From the NCBI GenBank assembly GCA_003135135.1, contig PLDK01000046.1:1-40508 (forward strand): 40,508 nucleotides of DNA, written 5' to 3'. Source of the stretch: Deltaproteobacteria bacterium (GTDB lineage: Bacteria; Desulfobacterota; Binatia; Binatales; Binataceae). The position numbers were made by a program, and so were the translations under genes. Positions 7,690-16,381 of this stretch are shown piece after piece. The stretch's first letter is position 1. Each line of letters opens with the position of its first letter. A model generated the notes under the pieces. It made no database searches and was not told the origin of the DNA. It saw nothing but the letters and a program-made list of their open reading frames with translations.

Positions 7690-8793
7690 ATGGCGTCGGA
7701 CATCAAGCGCGAATCCAAGCAACCGCGGTTGTCTTACTGGCCCGGACTGATCGAGCATTACCGCCGCTTCCTGCCGGTGACGGATTCGACTCCGGTGGTT
7801 ACGCTGAACGAAGGCAACACGCCGCTTATCGAGGTGCGCGCGCTGGCAGAGCGGCTCGGGCCAAACATCAAGGTTTACTTTAAGTTTGAAGGCGCCAACC
7901 CGACCGGCTCGTTCAAAGACCGGGGCATGACGCTGGCGATCTCGAAGGCGCTGGGCGAGGGCGCGCGCGCGGTAATCTGTGCCTCGACCGGCAACACGGC
8001 GGCGTCGGCAGCGGCCTACGCGGGCCGCGCGGGGCTGAAGGCGTACGTGCTGATCCCAAAAGGCGCGGTGGCGCTTGGCAAGCTGTCGCAGAGCGTGATG
8101 CATGGCGCGCGGGTGCTCGAGGTGCTCGGCAACTTCGACGTCTGTCTGAAGCTGGTGCGGGATCTTGCGGAGCGCGATCCGGTCAGGATTCGGCTGGTCA
8201 ACAGTGTCAATCCCGATCGAATCGCGGGGCAGAAGACGGCGGCGTTCGAGATTTGCGATCAATTGGGCGACGCGCCGACGCATCATTTCCTGCCGGTCGG
8301 CAACGCCGGAAATATTACGGCCTACTGGGCCGGCTACCAGGAATATAAATCGGTGGGATTGAGCGAGCGGCTCCCGAAGATGATGGGCTACCAGGCGGCA
8401 GAGTCGGCGCCGATCGTGGTCGGCCATCCGATTGACGATCCGCATACCATCGCGACGGCGATCAAAATCGGCAATCCCGCGAGCTGGAAGGGTGCGACCA
8501 CGGCGCGCGACGAGTCGGGCGGGATTATCGACATCGTGACCGATGAGGAGATTCTCGCGGCGTATCGCTTGATCGCCAGCGGCGGCGTGTTCGCGGAGCC
8601 GGCGTCGGCGGCGTCGGTCGCGGGGCTGCTGAAATACGCAGGCGCCGGGATGCTCAAGCCGGGCGCGGTCGTCGTGTGCACGCTGACGGGCCACGGCCTG
8701 AAAGATCCCGACACGGCGCTGAAGAACTTAAGTAACACGATCGTGGTCGAACCGGAGCTGGCGAAAGTGCTGAAAGTTCTGGAGCGCGAATAA
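7690..8793 (+). CDS. thrC: Threonine synthase
   Basis: This PLP-dependent enzyme converts phosphohomoserine to threonine. The product is 367 residues, the short class of threonine synthase. The cofactor lysine is K76 in [13 protein letters not shown]. The phosphate-binding Gly-rich loop reads [12 protein letters not shown] near residue 205, and the [18 protein letters not shown] segment near residue 100 is typical. It starts 3 nt after hom and is followed by the ApgM-type gene with a 31-nt gap. No separate thrB is seen in the window, which matters for the interpretation of the next gene. Confidence 0.95.
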   Translation: MASDIKRESKQPRLSYWPGLIEHYRRFLPVTDSTPVVTLNEGNTPLIEVRALAERLGPNIKVYFKFEGANPTGSFKDRGMTLAISKALGEGARAVICASTGNTAASAAAYAGRAGLKAYVLIPKGAVALGKLSQSVMHGARVLEVLGNFDVCLKLVRDLAERDPVRIRLVNSVNPDRIAGQKTAAFEICDQLGDAPTHHFLPVGNAGNITAYWAGYQEYKSVGLSERLPKMMGYQAAESAPIVVGHPIDDPHTIATAIKIGNPASWKGATTARDESGGIIDIVTDEEILAAYRLIASGGVFAEPASAASVAGLLKYAGAGMLKPGAVVVCTLTGHGLKDPDTALKNLSNTIVVEPELAKVLKVLERE

Positions 8794-8824
8794 GCGGCGC
8801 GGTTCGAAGCGGCCGATCGATGCG

Positions 8825-10054
8825 ATGAAGTACGTCATCATACACGGCGACGGGATGGCCGATTGGCCGTGCAAGGAACTCGGCGGCAAGACGCCGCTTG
8901 AGGCAGCGCACAAGCTCAACATGGACCTGATGGCGACGCGCGGGACGCTTGGTATGGTCGCGACGATTCCCAAGGGGATGCCCCCGGGGAGCGATGTCGG
9001 CACGATGACGATGCTGGGCTACGACCCGGCGCGCTACCACACCGGGCGCGCGCCAATCGAAGCGGCGAGCCAGGGAATCGAGATGGGGCCGCGCGACGTG
9101 GTGTTTCGAATGAATCTCGTGTCGCTGAAGCCGGGTGACGGCGGCGCGCTGATAATGAACGATTTCACCTCGGGGCATATTAGCAGCGAAGAAGCCGCGC
9201 AGATCGTCGCCGACCTGCGCAAAGAACTGGCAGGCGGCGGAATCGAGTTTTTCAACGGCGTCAGCTACCGGCATCTGATGATTTGGCGCGGCGGAATCGC
9301 GACAACGAATCTCACGCCCCCGCACGACATCACGGGCAAGCCCGTCGAAGCGTATCTGCCCAAGGGCGCGGGGGCGGATTTGCTCCGCGATCTGATGCGG
9401 CGCTCAGTGGAGATTTTGCGCGAGCATCCGGTGAACAAGGCGCGCCGCGCGGCCGGCAAAACCGAGGCGACTTCGGCGTGGTTTTGGGGGCAGGGCACGC
9501 GGCCCGAGGTGCCGACGCTGAAGGAACGCTTCGGCGTCGAGGGTTCGGTGATATCGGCCGTCGATCTGGTCAACGGGCTGGGCCGGCTGGCCGGACTGAA
9601 CCCGATCAAGGTGCCGGGCGCCACCGGATTTCTCGACACCGATTACGCCGCGAAGGCGCGCTGCGGTCTGGAAGCGCTCAAAGCGCGCGACTTCCTGCTG
9701 CTGCATATCGAGGCACCCGACGAGGCCGGTCACATGGGCCGCGCCGATCTGAAGAAGGAAGCGATCGAGCGTATCGACGAGTTGATTATCGGGCCGATGC
9801 TCGCGGGGCTGGGCGCGCTGGGCGATTTCGCGATTCTGCTGATGCCGGATCATGCGACGCCGAGCCAGCTCAAGACGCATTCGCCGGAACCCGTCCCGTT
9901 CGCGCTGATGACGTCGGCGCAGTCGAAAGCGGGCGGCGGCGCGGCGCGCCGCTACACAGAAAGTGACGGCGCGGCGACGGGCCTGCTCGTCGGCGACGGC
10001 TATCACCTGATAGAATCGTTGTTCGGACGCCCGTTGAAGACCGCATCGAAATGA
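8825..10054 (+). CDS. apgM: ApgM-type phosphotransferase, possible homoserine kinase
   Basis: The 409-residue protein belongs to the archaeal-type cofactor-independent phosphoglycerate mutase family of the alkaline phosphatase superfamily. Visible motifs are HGDGMADWP at the N-terminus (metal-binding Asp), the nucleophile serine S56 in MPPGSDVGTMTMLGYDP, and the C-terminal metal sites HIEAPDEAGHMG and LLMPDHATP. Family members located next to hom and thrC in genomes lacking thrB have been proposed to act as homoserine kinase, because that step is otherwise missing. The position here, directly after thrC, fits that proposal. A phosphoglycerate mutase role is the alternative, supported a little by the neighbouring glpX. 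Sequence alone does not decide. Confidence 0.85.
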   Translation: MKYVIIHGDGMADWPCKELGGKTPLEAAHKLNMDLMATRGTLGMVATIPKGMPPGSDVGTMTMLGYDPARYHTGRAPIEAASQGIEMGPRDVVFRMNLVSLKPGDGGALIMNDFTSGHISSEEAAQIVADLRKELAGGGIEFFNGVSYRHLMIWRGGIATTNLTPPHDITGKPVEAYLPKGAGADLLRDLMRRSVEILREHPVNKARRAAGKTEATSAWFWGQGTRPEVPTLKERFGVEGSVISAVDLVNGLGRLAGLNPIKVPGATGFLDTDYAAKARCGLEALKARDFLLLHIEAPDEAGHMGRADLKKEAIERIDELIIGPMLAGLGALGDFAILLMPDHATPSQLKTHSPEPVPFALMTSAQSKAGGGAARRYTESDGAATGLLVGDGYHLIESLFGRPLKTASK

Positions 10055-10067
10055 CCTGGAGGCCCGG

Positions 10068-11021
10068 ATGGAACGGAATCTTGCGCTTGAAGTAGTACGC
10101 GCGACGGAAGCCGCGGCGCTGGCGGCGGCACGTTTCATCGGCAAGGGCGACGAGCGGCTGGCGGATCGAGCGGCGTGCGACGCGATGCGCAAGACGCTGA
10201 ACTCGGTCGCAATGGACGGCAAGATAGTGATCGGCGAAGGCAAAGAGGGTGACGCCGAGGTTTTGTACGAGGACGAAATCGTCGGCACCGGCGCGGGGAC
10301 CGAGATTGACGTCGCGCTCGACGCGATCGAAGGTTCGCTGATCTGCGCGACCGGCGGGCCCAACGCGCTGTCGTGCGTTGCGCTGGCGGAGCGCGGGCGA
10401 ATCCTGCGCTGCCCCGATACTTACATGGACAAGGTCGCGTGCGGGCCGGCGGGACGCGGCGTGATCGATATCGACAGATCGCCGACCGACAATCTCAAAG
10501 CACTGGCCGATGCAAAAAAAGTTTACGTCGAGGATTTGCGGGTCGCGATCCTCGATCGCCCGCGCCATGAGAAGTTGATCAATGAAGTGCGCCGCGCCGG
10601 CGCCGGGATCAAGATGATCTCGGCCGGCGACCTGTCCGCCGCGATCGCCACCACGCGGCCGGAGAGCGAAATCGACATGCTGATCGGAATCGGCGGAGCG
10701 CATCAGGGCGTGCTGGCCGGCGCCGCGATTCGTTCCGCCGGCGGCGAGATGCAGTGCCGCTTCGTGCCGCGCAACCCGGAGGAAGCGGAAGCGTGCCTGA
10801 TGATGGGGATCATGGATTTGAAGCATCGCTACACGCTGGAGGAACTGGCGGGAGACAACGTGATGTTCGCGGCGACGGGAGTGACCACCGGCGACTATCT
10901 GCGCGGCGTGCGATTCTTCTCCGGCGGCGCGATGACCAACAGCGTGGTGATGCGCTCGAAGACGCGCACGATCCGCTTCATCGAAGCGATTCATCATTTC
11001 GATTTCAAGCCAGAGTACTAA
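10068..11021 (+). CDS. glpX: Class II fructose-1,6-bisphosphatase GlpX
   Basis: The enzyme hydrolyses fructose-1,6-bisphosphate (or in some lineages also sedoheptulose-1,7-bisphosphate) in gluconeogenesis. The 317-residue product has the Li-sensitive phosphatase-fold metal residues: IGEGKEGDAEVLY near 55-67 and IDVALDAIEGS (D81, D85, E88). The substrate region GIGGAHQGVLAGAAIRSAGG is near 205. The C-terminal TTGDYLRGVRF is typical of GlpX. The start is ATG 10068, nine nucleotides after TGGAGG. It lies 13 nt after apgM, so it is probably the last or near-last gene of the threonine transcript, linking amino acid synthesis to sugar phosphate supply. Confidence 0.95.
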   Translation: MERNLALEVVRATEAAALAAARFIGKGDERLADRAACDAMRKTLNSVAMDGKIVIGEGKEGDAEVLYEDEIVGTGAGTEIDVALDAIEGSLICATGGPNALSCVALAERGRILRCPDTYMDKVACGPAGRGVIDIDRSPTDNLKALADAKKVYVEDLRVAILDRPRHEKLINEVRRAGAGIKMISAGDLSAAIATTRPESEIDMLIGIGGAHQGVLAGAAIRSAGGEMQCRFVPRNPEEAEACLMMGIMDLKHRYTLEELAGDNVMFAATGVTTGDYLRGVRFFSGGAMTNSVVMRSKTRTIRFIEAIHHFDFKPEY

Positions 11022-11047
11022 GCCGGTCCGCGGGAAGGTGGTTGTAA

Positions 11048-11239
11048 ATGTGGCTGCGCGTGACGATGGATAACAAGCCGGCGATGATTAACGCCGACCT
11101 GGTGCTGAAAATCGTCGAGATCCCGGGCGGCGAAGGGCGTCGCGGATGCCACGTGTATCTATCGCTCACCGAGTACCTGGTCGTCGATCAATCGCTGCGC
11201 GAGATGATGATTTCGCTCGGCTTCGAAGAGCGGCAGTAG
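11048..11239 (+). CDS. Small conserved-looking protein, FlbD-like
   Basis: The 63-residue product starts at ATG 11048 after GGAAGGTGG. The pattern INADLVLKIVE followed by a strand segment HVYLSLTEYLVVDQSLREMM has the shape of the short FlbD family (PF06289): residues on setting a value, then a strand, then a helix. The resemblance is weak, and no flagellar genes are nearby. It sits snugly between glpX (26 nt) and the methyltransferase gene (3 nt), which supports its being a translated gene. Confidence 0.6.
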   Translation: MWLRVTMDNKPAMINADLVLKIVEIPGGEGRRGCHVYLSLTEYLVVDQSLREMMISLGFEERQ

Positions 11240-11242
11240 TCC

Positions 11243-12034
11243 TTGCCAGATTCGCAATTGCGGCCGATGGAGGGCGACGTAGTCGTTCGCCGGCGCGGGC
11301 GACGCGACGGACTGTTCGGCGCGATGAAGCCGGGGATCGTGCTCGACATCCCGGCGGGCGGAGCGATCCAGTCGCGCGCGCTGGCGGATTTGGGCTACCG
11401 CGTCGTTTCGGTCGATCTTTTTCCCGCCGCGCGGCGCGAACCGGCGACCGCATGGATCTGCGCGGATGCCAACGAGGTGCTGCCGTTTCGCGACGAGTCC
11501 TTCGACTACGTGCTGTCGCGCGAAGGTATCGAGCATCTCGAGGATCAGATGGGATTTCTCCGCGATTGCGCGCGCGTGATCCGGCCGGGCGGGAAGATCG
11601 TGCTGACGACGCCCAACCTCATGCATCTGTCGGCCCGGGCGAGCGGCTTCCTGACCGGGCAGCGCAATCTGCGCCGCGGCTTGATGAACGAGATTCAGAC
11701 GCCGCGCAGCCGCAATCCGCGGCGGATTTATCACGGCCACGCGTTCATGCTCGACTACTATCGCGCGCGATACATGATGCGCCTGGCGGGCTTTGACCAT
11801 CTCGAGGTTTACACGGACCGGTGGAGTCCCACCTCGGTGGCAATGTCGCCGATCGTCCCGATTCTGTGGATGGCGATGAAATTTTCGGCGGCTGCATCCG
11901 CCCGCAACGCGCGCCGCCCCGGCCATCGGCCGCCGCGCGACGAGGTCACCCGCGAGATCATCGGCCACGTGCTGTCGCCGGCGCTGCTGTACGGCAAGCG
12001 GATGGTGATCGTGGCCGAGCGCGTCGCGTCCTGA
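11243..12034 (+). CDS. Class I SAM-dependent methyltransferase
   Basis: The 263-residue protein has the Rossmann-like SAM fold. Motif I reads VLDIPAGGAIQSRALADLG (near 36-55), the acidic end of strand 2 is VVSVDLF, and motif II/III reads CADANEVLPFRDESFDYVLS with REGIEHLED. The post-motif CARVIRPGGKIVLTTPN is of the UbiE/type 11 group. The C-terminal 120 residues include a basic, Arg-rich part and a hydrophobic stretch (MSPIVPILWMAMKF), perhaps membrane-associating. The substrate is unknown; sugars or lipids are plausible. The start used is TTG 11243. ATG 11267 is a reasonable alternative, since neither has a strong ribosome site. Confidence 0.8.
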   Translation: MPDSQLRPMEGDVVVRRRGRRDGLFGAMKPGIVLDIPAGGAIQSRALADLGYRVVSVDLFPAARREPATAWICADANEVLPFRDESFDYVLSREGIEHLEDQMGFLRDCARVIRPGGKIVLTTPNLMHLSARASGFLTGQRNLRRGLMNEIQTPRSRNPRRIYHGHAFMLDYYRARYMMRLAGFDHLEVYTDRWSPTSVAMSPIVPILWMAMKFSAAASARNARRPGHRPPRDEVTREIIGHVLSPALLYGKRMVIVAERVAS

Positions 12035-12044
12035 GCAGACGGCG

Positions 12045-12575
12045 CTACATCATTTCCAGGGCCTGGCAGGTGTTCGAATCCGGCTTGAAGCGGCCGCTGA
12101 GGCACGCCAGCTTGGCCGCGTCGATCAGCGCGGGCTCGTCCCATTTCGCCGGCCACGGACCGGTGTTGACGGCAGAGCACGCCTGGCCGTTGCCCGTCGA
12201 GCACCATGAGCTCAACTCACCGTGCAGTACGGCGAGCTGTTGGCATGCGTCCTGTTTGCCGGCGTTGCAAGCGGGGGTTTGCGTCTCGAGGGGCGCGGTG
12301 GATTCGATGGCGACCTTGGCGCCGCCTAGCGCCTGCACGATCGTATGACAGGCCGGCTGGTTGCCTTCATTGCATTTCTCGGTTGATTCAGCGCGAATCT
12401 TGTCGACAAATTTCTGCGCCGGCGGAGTGCATCCGGATGCAACGACGAGCACGACGGCGAGCGCGAGCAGGCGGGCGATCGCGCGGACGCTCGCGGCGGC
12501 GGAGTCTGTGGATTTGCCTGGCACGTGCGCATTGTTTCGCGCGCGATGAGCCTCACGCAAGCACCGGCCCGGCAA
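12045..12575 (-). CDS. Cys-rich Sel1-like lipoprotein
   Basis: The product has a lipoprotein signal: a hydrophobic segment LLALAVVLVVASGC with lipid-modified C49 in the 176-residue reading. A GTG at codon 18 (12522-12524) would give a more normal-length signal of 31 residues and may be the true start. The mature part has a repeated CxxGx4C motif: C68/C76, C103/C111, C125/C133, and a longer C158/C170, resembling disulfide-linked Sel1/Hcp-type helical repeats. It is probably a periplasmic scaffold anchored to the outer or inner membrane. It is on the opposite strand, convergent with the methyltransferase gene and divergent from the hydratase gene. Confidence 0.8.
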   Translation of the reverse strand: MPGRCLREAHRARNNAHVPGKSTDSAAASVRAIARLLALAVVLVVASGCTPPAQKFVDKIRAESTEKCNEGNQPACHTIVQALGGAKVAIESTAPLETQTPACNAGKQDACQQLAVLHGELSSWCSTGNGQACSAVNTGPWPAKWDEPALIDAAKLACLSGRFKPDSNTCQALEMM

Positions 12576-12676
12576 GCTTCGCGCTGCGGCGGGGGTTGAC
12601 AGTCAAAGCGCGCGGGGCGGAACTAGGAGCGCGGGACTCGTGGCACGGGCGTCGCGATTTTGCAAGGAGCGCGCAG

Positions 12677-13456
12677 GTGGACCTCAAAAATATCATTTTC
12701 GAAAAGGCCGCGATTGCGACCCTGACCGTCAACCGTCCGGGGGCGCTGAACGCGTTGAATCGCGAGGTGCTCGAGGAAATGGCGCGGGTGATTCGCGACG
12801 TCCGGCACGACTCGTCGGTGCGCGTGCTAATCGTCACAGGCGCGGGCGATCGGGCGTTCGTCGCAGGCGCGGATATCGCGGCGATGTCAAAAATGTCGGC
12901 CGCTGACGGACTCGATTTTTCGCGCCTGGGCCATCGCGTGATGGAAAGTTTCGAGGACCTGCCGATACCCGTCATCGCGGCGGTCAACGGCTTCGCGCTC
13001 GGCGGCGGTCTGGAGCTTGCGCTCGCGTGCGACCTGATCATCGCAAGCGAAAAGGCGCGTTTCGGGCAGCCCGAGATAAATCTCGGACTCATCCCGGGCT
13101 TCGGCGGCACCCAGCGCCTGCCGCATCGAATCGGCCACAACAAGGCGCGCGAGCTGATCATGACGGGCGAGATGTTCGACGCGAAGACGGCGCTGGAACT
13201 GGGCCTCGCAAACCAGGTCGTCGCGCCGGCAGACCTTGCCGAAACCACGCGCAAGCTGGCAGAGAAACTCGCGGCCAAATCCGCTTTTGCACTGCGCCAG
13301 GCGAAGGCCGCGCTCCGGGCCGCGTCCACGATGGAAGAGGCTGCCGGACTGCGCTTCGAGCAGGAGGCGTTCGGGGTAGTGTTCGGCAGCGCGGATCGAG
13401 TCGAGGGAACCAGCGCATTCGTCGAGAAGCGGCCGCCCAACTGGCAGCACAAGTAG
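12677..13456 (+). CDS. Enoyl-CoA hydratase/isomerase (crotonase)
   Basis: The 259-residue product hydrates trans-2-enoyl-CoA, a beta-oxidation step. The oxyanion hole is formed by AFVAGADIAAM (60-70) and FALGGGLELALACDL. Both catalytic glutamates are present: E113 (GGGLE) and E133 (GQPEINLGLIPGFGGTQ). The C-terminal region EAGLRFEQEAFGVVFGSAD matches the short-chain hydratase type. The start is GTG 12677 with AAGGAGC nine nucleotides upstream. A much longer open frame in the same phase reaches back to 12206 but has no signature and overlaps the lipoprotein gene. It is probably functionally linked to the thiolase downstream. Confidence 0.93.
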   Translation: MDLKNIIFEKAAIATLTVNRPGALNALNREVLEEMARVIRDVRHDSSVRVLIVTGAGDRAFVAGADIAAMSKMSAADGLDFSRLGHRVMESFEDLPIPVIAAVNGFALGGGLELALACDLIIASEKARFGQPEINLGLIPGFGGTQRLPHRIGHNKARELIMTGEMFDAKTALELGLANQVVAPADLAETTRKLAEKLAAKSAFALRQAKAALRAASTMEEAAGLRFEQEAFGVVFGSADRVEGTSAFVEKRPPNWQHK

Positions 13457-13661
13457 GCTTCGTGGGGCGCGGCGCGATCGTCCCGACGCTAGATTTTTGC
13501 CGGCTTCGGGTAACGGTCCCGCGGCTCGATTAGCAGCGCGGGCGCGAGGGTTGACGACTTCCAGCCCCCTGTGGGAAACTCCGGCCAAAGAGAAGGACCG
13601 CGCCGCCGCACGGGCGGCGTTAGTCATTCTGACGCATCATCGAACCGTTCGGAGGATCTGT

Positions 13662-14102
13662 ATGGCTGAGCAGGCTCAAGCTACTGACACGGGACCGCGC
13701 CCAATTGTTCCATGGCTGAAATTGGAGCCCAAGCCCCATCTCGAAGCTATCAAGTGCGCGTGCGGCGCAATCTATCTCGATCCCAAGCGCGTCGCATGCT
13801 CGAAGTGCGGCGAGGCCGACAAGTTCACCGCGCTGAGCTTGTCCGATAAGGGCAAGGTGTACGTGTTCTCGGTCGTGCATCAGTCATACCCGGGAATCAA
13901 GACGCCGTATGTGACGGCGATTGTCGATCTGCCCGAGGGCATCAGCGTCCGCGCGAACCTGACCGACGTCGATCCCGAGCAGGCGCAGAAGGAACCCAAC
14001 AAGATTTTCAACCTGCCGGTTGAGTTGGTGACCGGCGTTACGGCCAAGGATCGCGAAGGGCACGACGTAATCGCCTTTTCGTACCGGCCGAGCAAGAATT
14101 AA
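13662..14102 (+). CDS. DUF35 zinc-ribbon/OB-fold acyl-CoA-binding protein
   Basis: The 146-residue protein has an N-terminal rubredoxin-like zinc ribbon, CACGAIYLDPKRVACSKCG (Cys at C-x-C and C-x2-C), followed by an OB-fold with YVFSVVHQSYPGIKTPYVTAIV. This is the DUF35_N/OB_aCoA_assoc architecture. Family members form complexes with thiolases or with steroid and acyl-CoA enzymes and help channel CoA intermediates. It lies 74 nt upstream of a thiolase on the same strand, the usual partner arrangement. The start is ATG 13662 with GGAGG at 13651-13655. The open frame extends to 13497 without support. Confidence 0.9.
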   Translation: MAEQAQATDTGPRPIVPWLKLEPKPHLEAIKCACGAIYLDPKRVACSKCGEADKFTALSLSDKGKVYVFSVVHQSYPGIKTPYVTAIVDLPEGISVRANLTDVDPEQAQKEPNKIFNLPVELVTGVTAKDREGHDVIAFSYRPSKN

Positions 14103-14175
14103 GGCGCCCAGCAAGCGCGCCGAGCAATATTACGGCGGACCTGAGCTTGGGGCCGGGCCGTCAGGAGGAATCAAG

Positions 14176-15336
14176 ATGCGAAATGTTTATGTTCTGGGAA
14201 CCGGGATGATCAAATTCGGACGTTATCCCGACAAGACCGTTCCGCAACTTGGCGGCCAGGCGGCGATCCTCGCGCTCAAGGACGCCGGAATTGCAATCAA
14301 GGACGTCGAGATGTTCGCCTGCGGAAATCTCATGCAGTCCAACGCGATGATCGGACAGAGAATCCTGCAGCAGATTGGCCAGACCGGAATCCCGGTAATC
14401 AACGTCGCCAACGCATGCGCCACCGGCTCGACGGCGTTTCGCGAGGCGTACATGTCTGTCGCGGCTGGGATGTACGACATCGCGATGGCGGTTGGCGTCG
14501 AACAGATGGGCAAGGCGGGATTGCTCGGCGGGGCAGGCGGCGGCGACCCCGCGTACTTGACCGAGGGCAAGCTCGGCTCCGGCACGATGCCCGCGGTCTT
14601 CGGCCAGGCGGGCATCGAGCACATGCGCAAGTACGGCACCACGCGGGAGCACTTCGCAAAAATCTCGGTGAAGTCGCACAAGCATGCGACCAAGAATCCG
14701 TTCTCGCAGTATCGCAACGAAGTCTCACTGGAAGACGTGATGAATGCGCGCATGGTTGCCTTTCCCAACACTCTTTATATGTGTTGCCCGACTGGAGACG
14801 GCGCGGCTGCTGCGATTCTGGTCAGCGAGGACAAGCTGAAACAGCTTGCCGGCGGACGCAAACGCGCGAAAGTGGCGGCTTCCGTGCTTACCTCGGATCC
14901 GTGGACCGATCGCGATCTCACGCTGCCCGACGTCAGCACGCTCACGCGGCGCGCGTCGAAGCAGGCCTACGAGAAAGCCGGCATCGGACCCAAGGACATC
15001 GCGCTCACTGAATTGCATGATTGCTTCGCCACGGCTGAGCTGGTGCATTACGAAAACCTCGGACTGTGCGGCGACGGAGAAGCCGGCAAGTTCATCGACT
15101 CGGGCGGCGGCGTGCATCCAGGCCTCGGCGGCCATGATCCCGTCAACGTTTCCGGTGGATTGCTCTCGAAGGGGCATCCGCTCGGCGCCACCGGCGTCGC
15201 GAATATCTGCGAAGTGGTTTGGCATCTGACGCAGGACGATCGCGCCAAAGAGCGCCAGGTACCCAATGCCAAGGCGGGCCAGGCCCACGTGATCGGTTTG
15301 GGTTCCGCCTGCACGATCCATATCCTGACGGTATAA
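14176..15336 (+). CDS. SCP2-type thiolase / lipid-transfer thiolase
   Basis: The 386-residue protein is a thiolase of the lipid-transfer (SCP-x) class. The nucleophile is C81 in VANACATGSTAFREA. H281 lies in TELHDCFATAELVHYE, H334 in LSKGHPLGATG, and C379 in GLGSACTIHIL. It should cleave or form beta-keto acyl-CoA, including branched or steroid side-chain substrates in relatives. It needs or uses the DUF35 partner encoded just upstream. GGAGG precedes ATG 14176. A strong terminator follows, so the crotonase, DUF35 and thiolase genes may form one functional group for fatty-acid or sterol catabolism. The true substrate is unknown. Confidence 0.9.
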   Translation: MRNVYVLGTGMIKFGRYPDKTVPQLGGQAAILALKDAGIAIKDVEMFACGNLMQSNAMIGQRILQQIGQTGIPVINVANACATGSTAFREAYMSVAAGMYDIAMAVGVEQMGKAGLLGGAGGGDPAYLTEGKLGSGTMPAVFGQAGIEHMRKYGTTREHFAKISVKSHKHATKNPFSQYRNEVSLEDVMNARMVAFPNTLYMCCPTGDGAAAAILVSEDKLKQLAGGRKRAKVAASVLTSDPWTDRDLTLPDVSTLTRRASKQAYEKAGIGPKDIALTELHDCFATAELVHYENLGLCGDGEAGKFIDSGGGVHPGLGGHDPVNVSGGLLSKGHPLGATGVANICEVVWHLTQDDRAKERQVPNAKAGQAHVIGLGSACTIHILTV

Positions 15337-15371
15337 TTCAGGAAGCAACGCCTAATCGGCGCTTCGAGAGA

Positions 15372-15402
15372 GGGCCGCCCAAAAAGGCGGCCCTTTTTCT
15401 TT
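15372..15402 (+). terminator. Rho-independent terminator after the thiolase gene
   Basis: The stem gggccgcc pairs with ggcggccc around a caaaaa loop and is followed by tttttcttt. It is well placed 36 nt after the thiolase stop and before the deacetylase gene. Confidence 0.9.
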
Positions 15403-15455
15403 CCCGATCGGGCCGATAAATTCGGAAGCTCGAACTCGACCGATTGAAATATTCG

Positions 15456-16358
15456 ATGGAACCGAAGAGAGAAATTCGCAATCGCCCGGAACCGACGGCT
15501 GAACGACTCGGCTACGCGGCGGACGCGCGTGTGCTCATCCTCAACGCGGATGATTTTGGCATGTGCCACGACCAGAACGAGGGCGTCATCCGGGGCCTGA
15601 CGGATGGCCTGTTTACCTCGTCAACGATTCTTGTGACGTGCCCGTGGTTCGAGGAGGCGGCGGAGTTCGCGCGGACCAATCCTGCCGCGGACCTGGGCGT
15701 ACATCTCACGCTCACCGCGGAATGGGATCGCTACAAGTGGGGACCGGTGCTGGGGCGGCGAGCCGTGCCGTCGCTGGTCGATGAGCGCGGGTATCTGTGG
15801 CAAACCGTCGCGCAAGTTTACGAGCATGCCCGCCTCGACGAGGCGGAGGCGGAACTGCGCGCGCAAATCGAAAAAGCGCTCGCGGCGGGAATCGATGCGA
15901 CTCACCTCGATTCGCACATGGGCACATTGCAATTGCGCGCCGACTATCACGAGATTTACCTGCGGCTGGCCGATGAGTATCAAGTGCCGATCAGGTTGGT
16001 GTCGCGTCGCCTGATGCGCGAGCAAGGGATGGGTGCGATTCTCGATCAGCTCGATGCGTGTGGAATCGTCACGCCGAATCATCTCGTTTTCCACGGGCCG
16101 TCCTCGGTGGGCGAGACCGAATCCTACTGGACGAATCTCATTGCCACGATGCAGCCGGGCGTGACTGAGATTTTGTGTCATCCAGCGATCGCTCGCGACG
16201 AACTCAAGAGCTGTGCGCACGACGCTTTCCAGCGCGAGGCTGACTTGCGGTACTTCACTTCCGAAAAAACGCGCCGGCTGATCGCGGATGAGGGCGTCGC
16301 GCTCGTCGGCTATCGCAGGCTGCGCGACCTGATGCGCGGTGACCAGGCTCGCGCGTGA
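15456..16358 (+). CDS. ChbG/HpnK (YdjC) family deacetylase
   Basis: The protein of about 300 residues is a carbohydrate or lipid deacetylase of the YdjC fold. Metal and catalytic motifs are LILNADDFGMC (the DD pair), GVHLTLTAEW, THLDSHMGTLQ (the HxxxH-type His), and EILCHPA. Family members deacetylate chitooligosaccharides (ChbG) or a hopanoid glycolipid (HpnK). Nothing nearby reveals which, and no hopanoid genes are seen. The N-terminal 25 residues are polar and poorly conserved in type. ATG 15456 is used, and TTG 15444 is also in frame; neither has a good ribosome site. Confidence 0.85.
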   Translation: MEPKREIRNRPEPTAERLGYAADARVLILNADDFGMCHDQNEGVIRGLTDGLFTSSTILVTCPWFEEAAEFARTNPAADLGVHLTLTAEWDRYKWGPVLGRRAVPSLVDERGYLWQTVAQVYEHARLDEAEAELRAQIEKALAAGIDATHLDSHMGTLQLRADYHEIYLRLADEYQVPIRLVSRRLMREQGMGAILDQLDACGIVTPNHLVFHGPSSVGETESYWTNLIATMQPGVTEILCHPAIARDELKSCAHDAFQREADLRYFTSEKTRRLIADEGVALVGYRRLRDLMRGDQARA

Positions 16359-16381
16359 TGAATTGAAAACAGTGTGACAAC

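Noticed and set aside
6346-8694. 782-codon open frame on the minus strand
   Set aside because: It lies antisense to hom and thrC, both certain genes. The Arg/His-rich translation has no family and is a product of GC-biased codons.
12206-12676. N-terminal extension of the enoyl-CoA hydratase
   Set aside because: It adds 157 Arg/Cys-rich residues, overlaps the lipoprotein gene, and the GTG at 12677 has a good ribosome site and the family's normal start.
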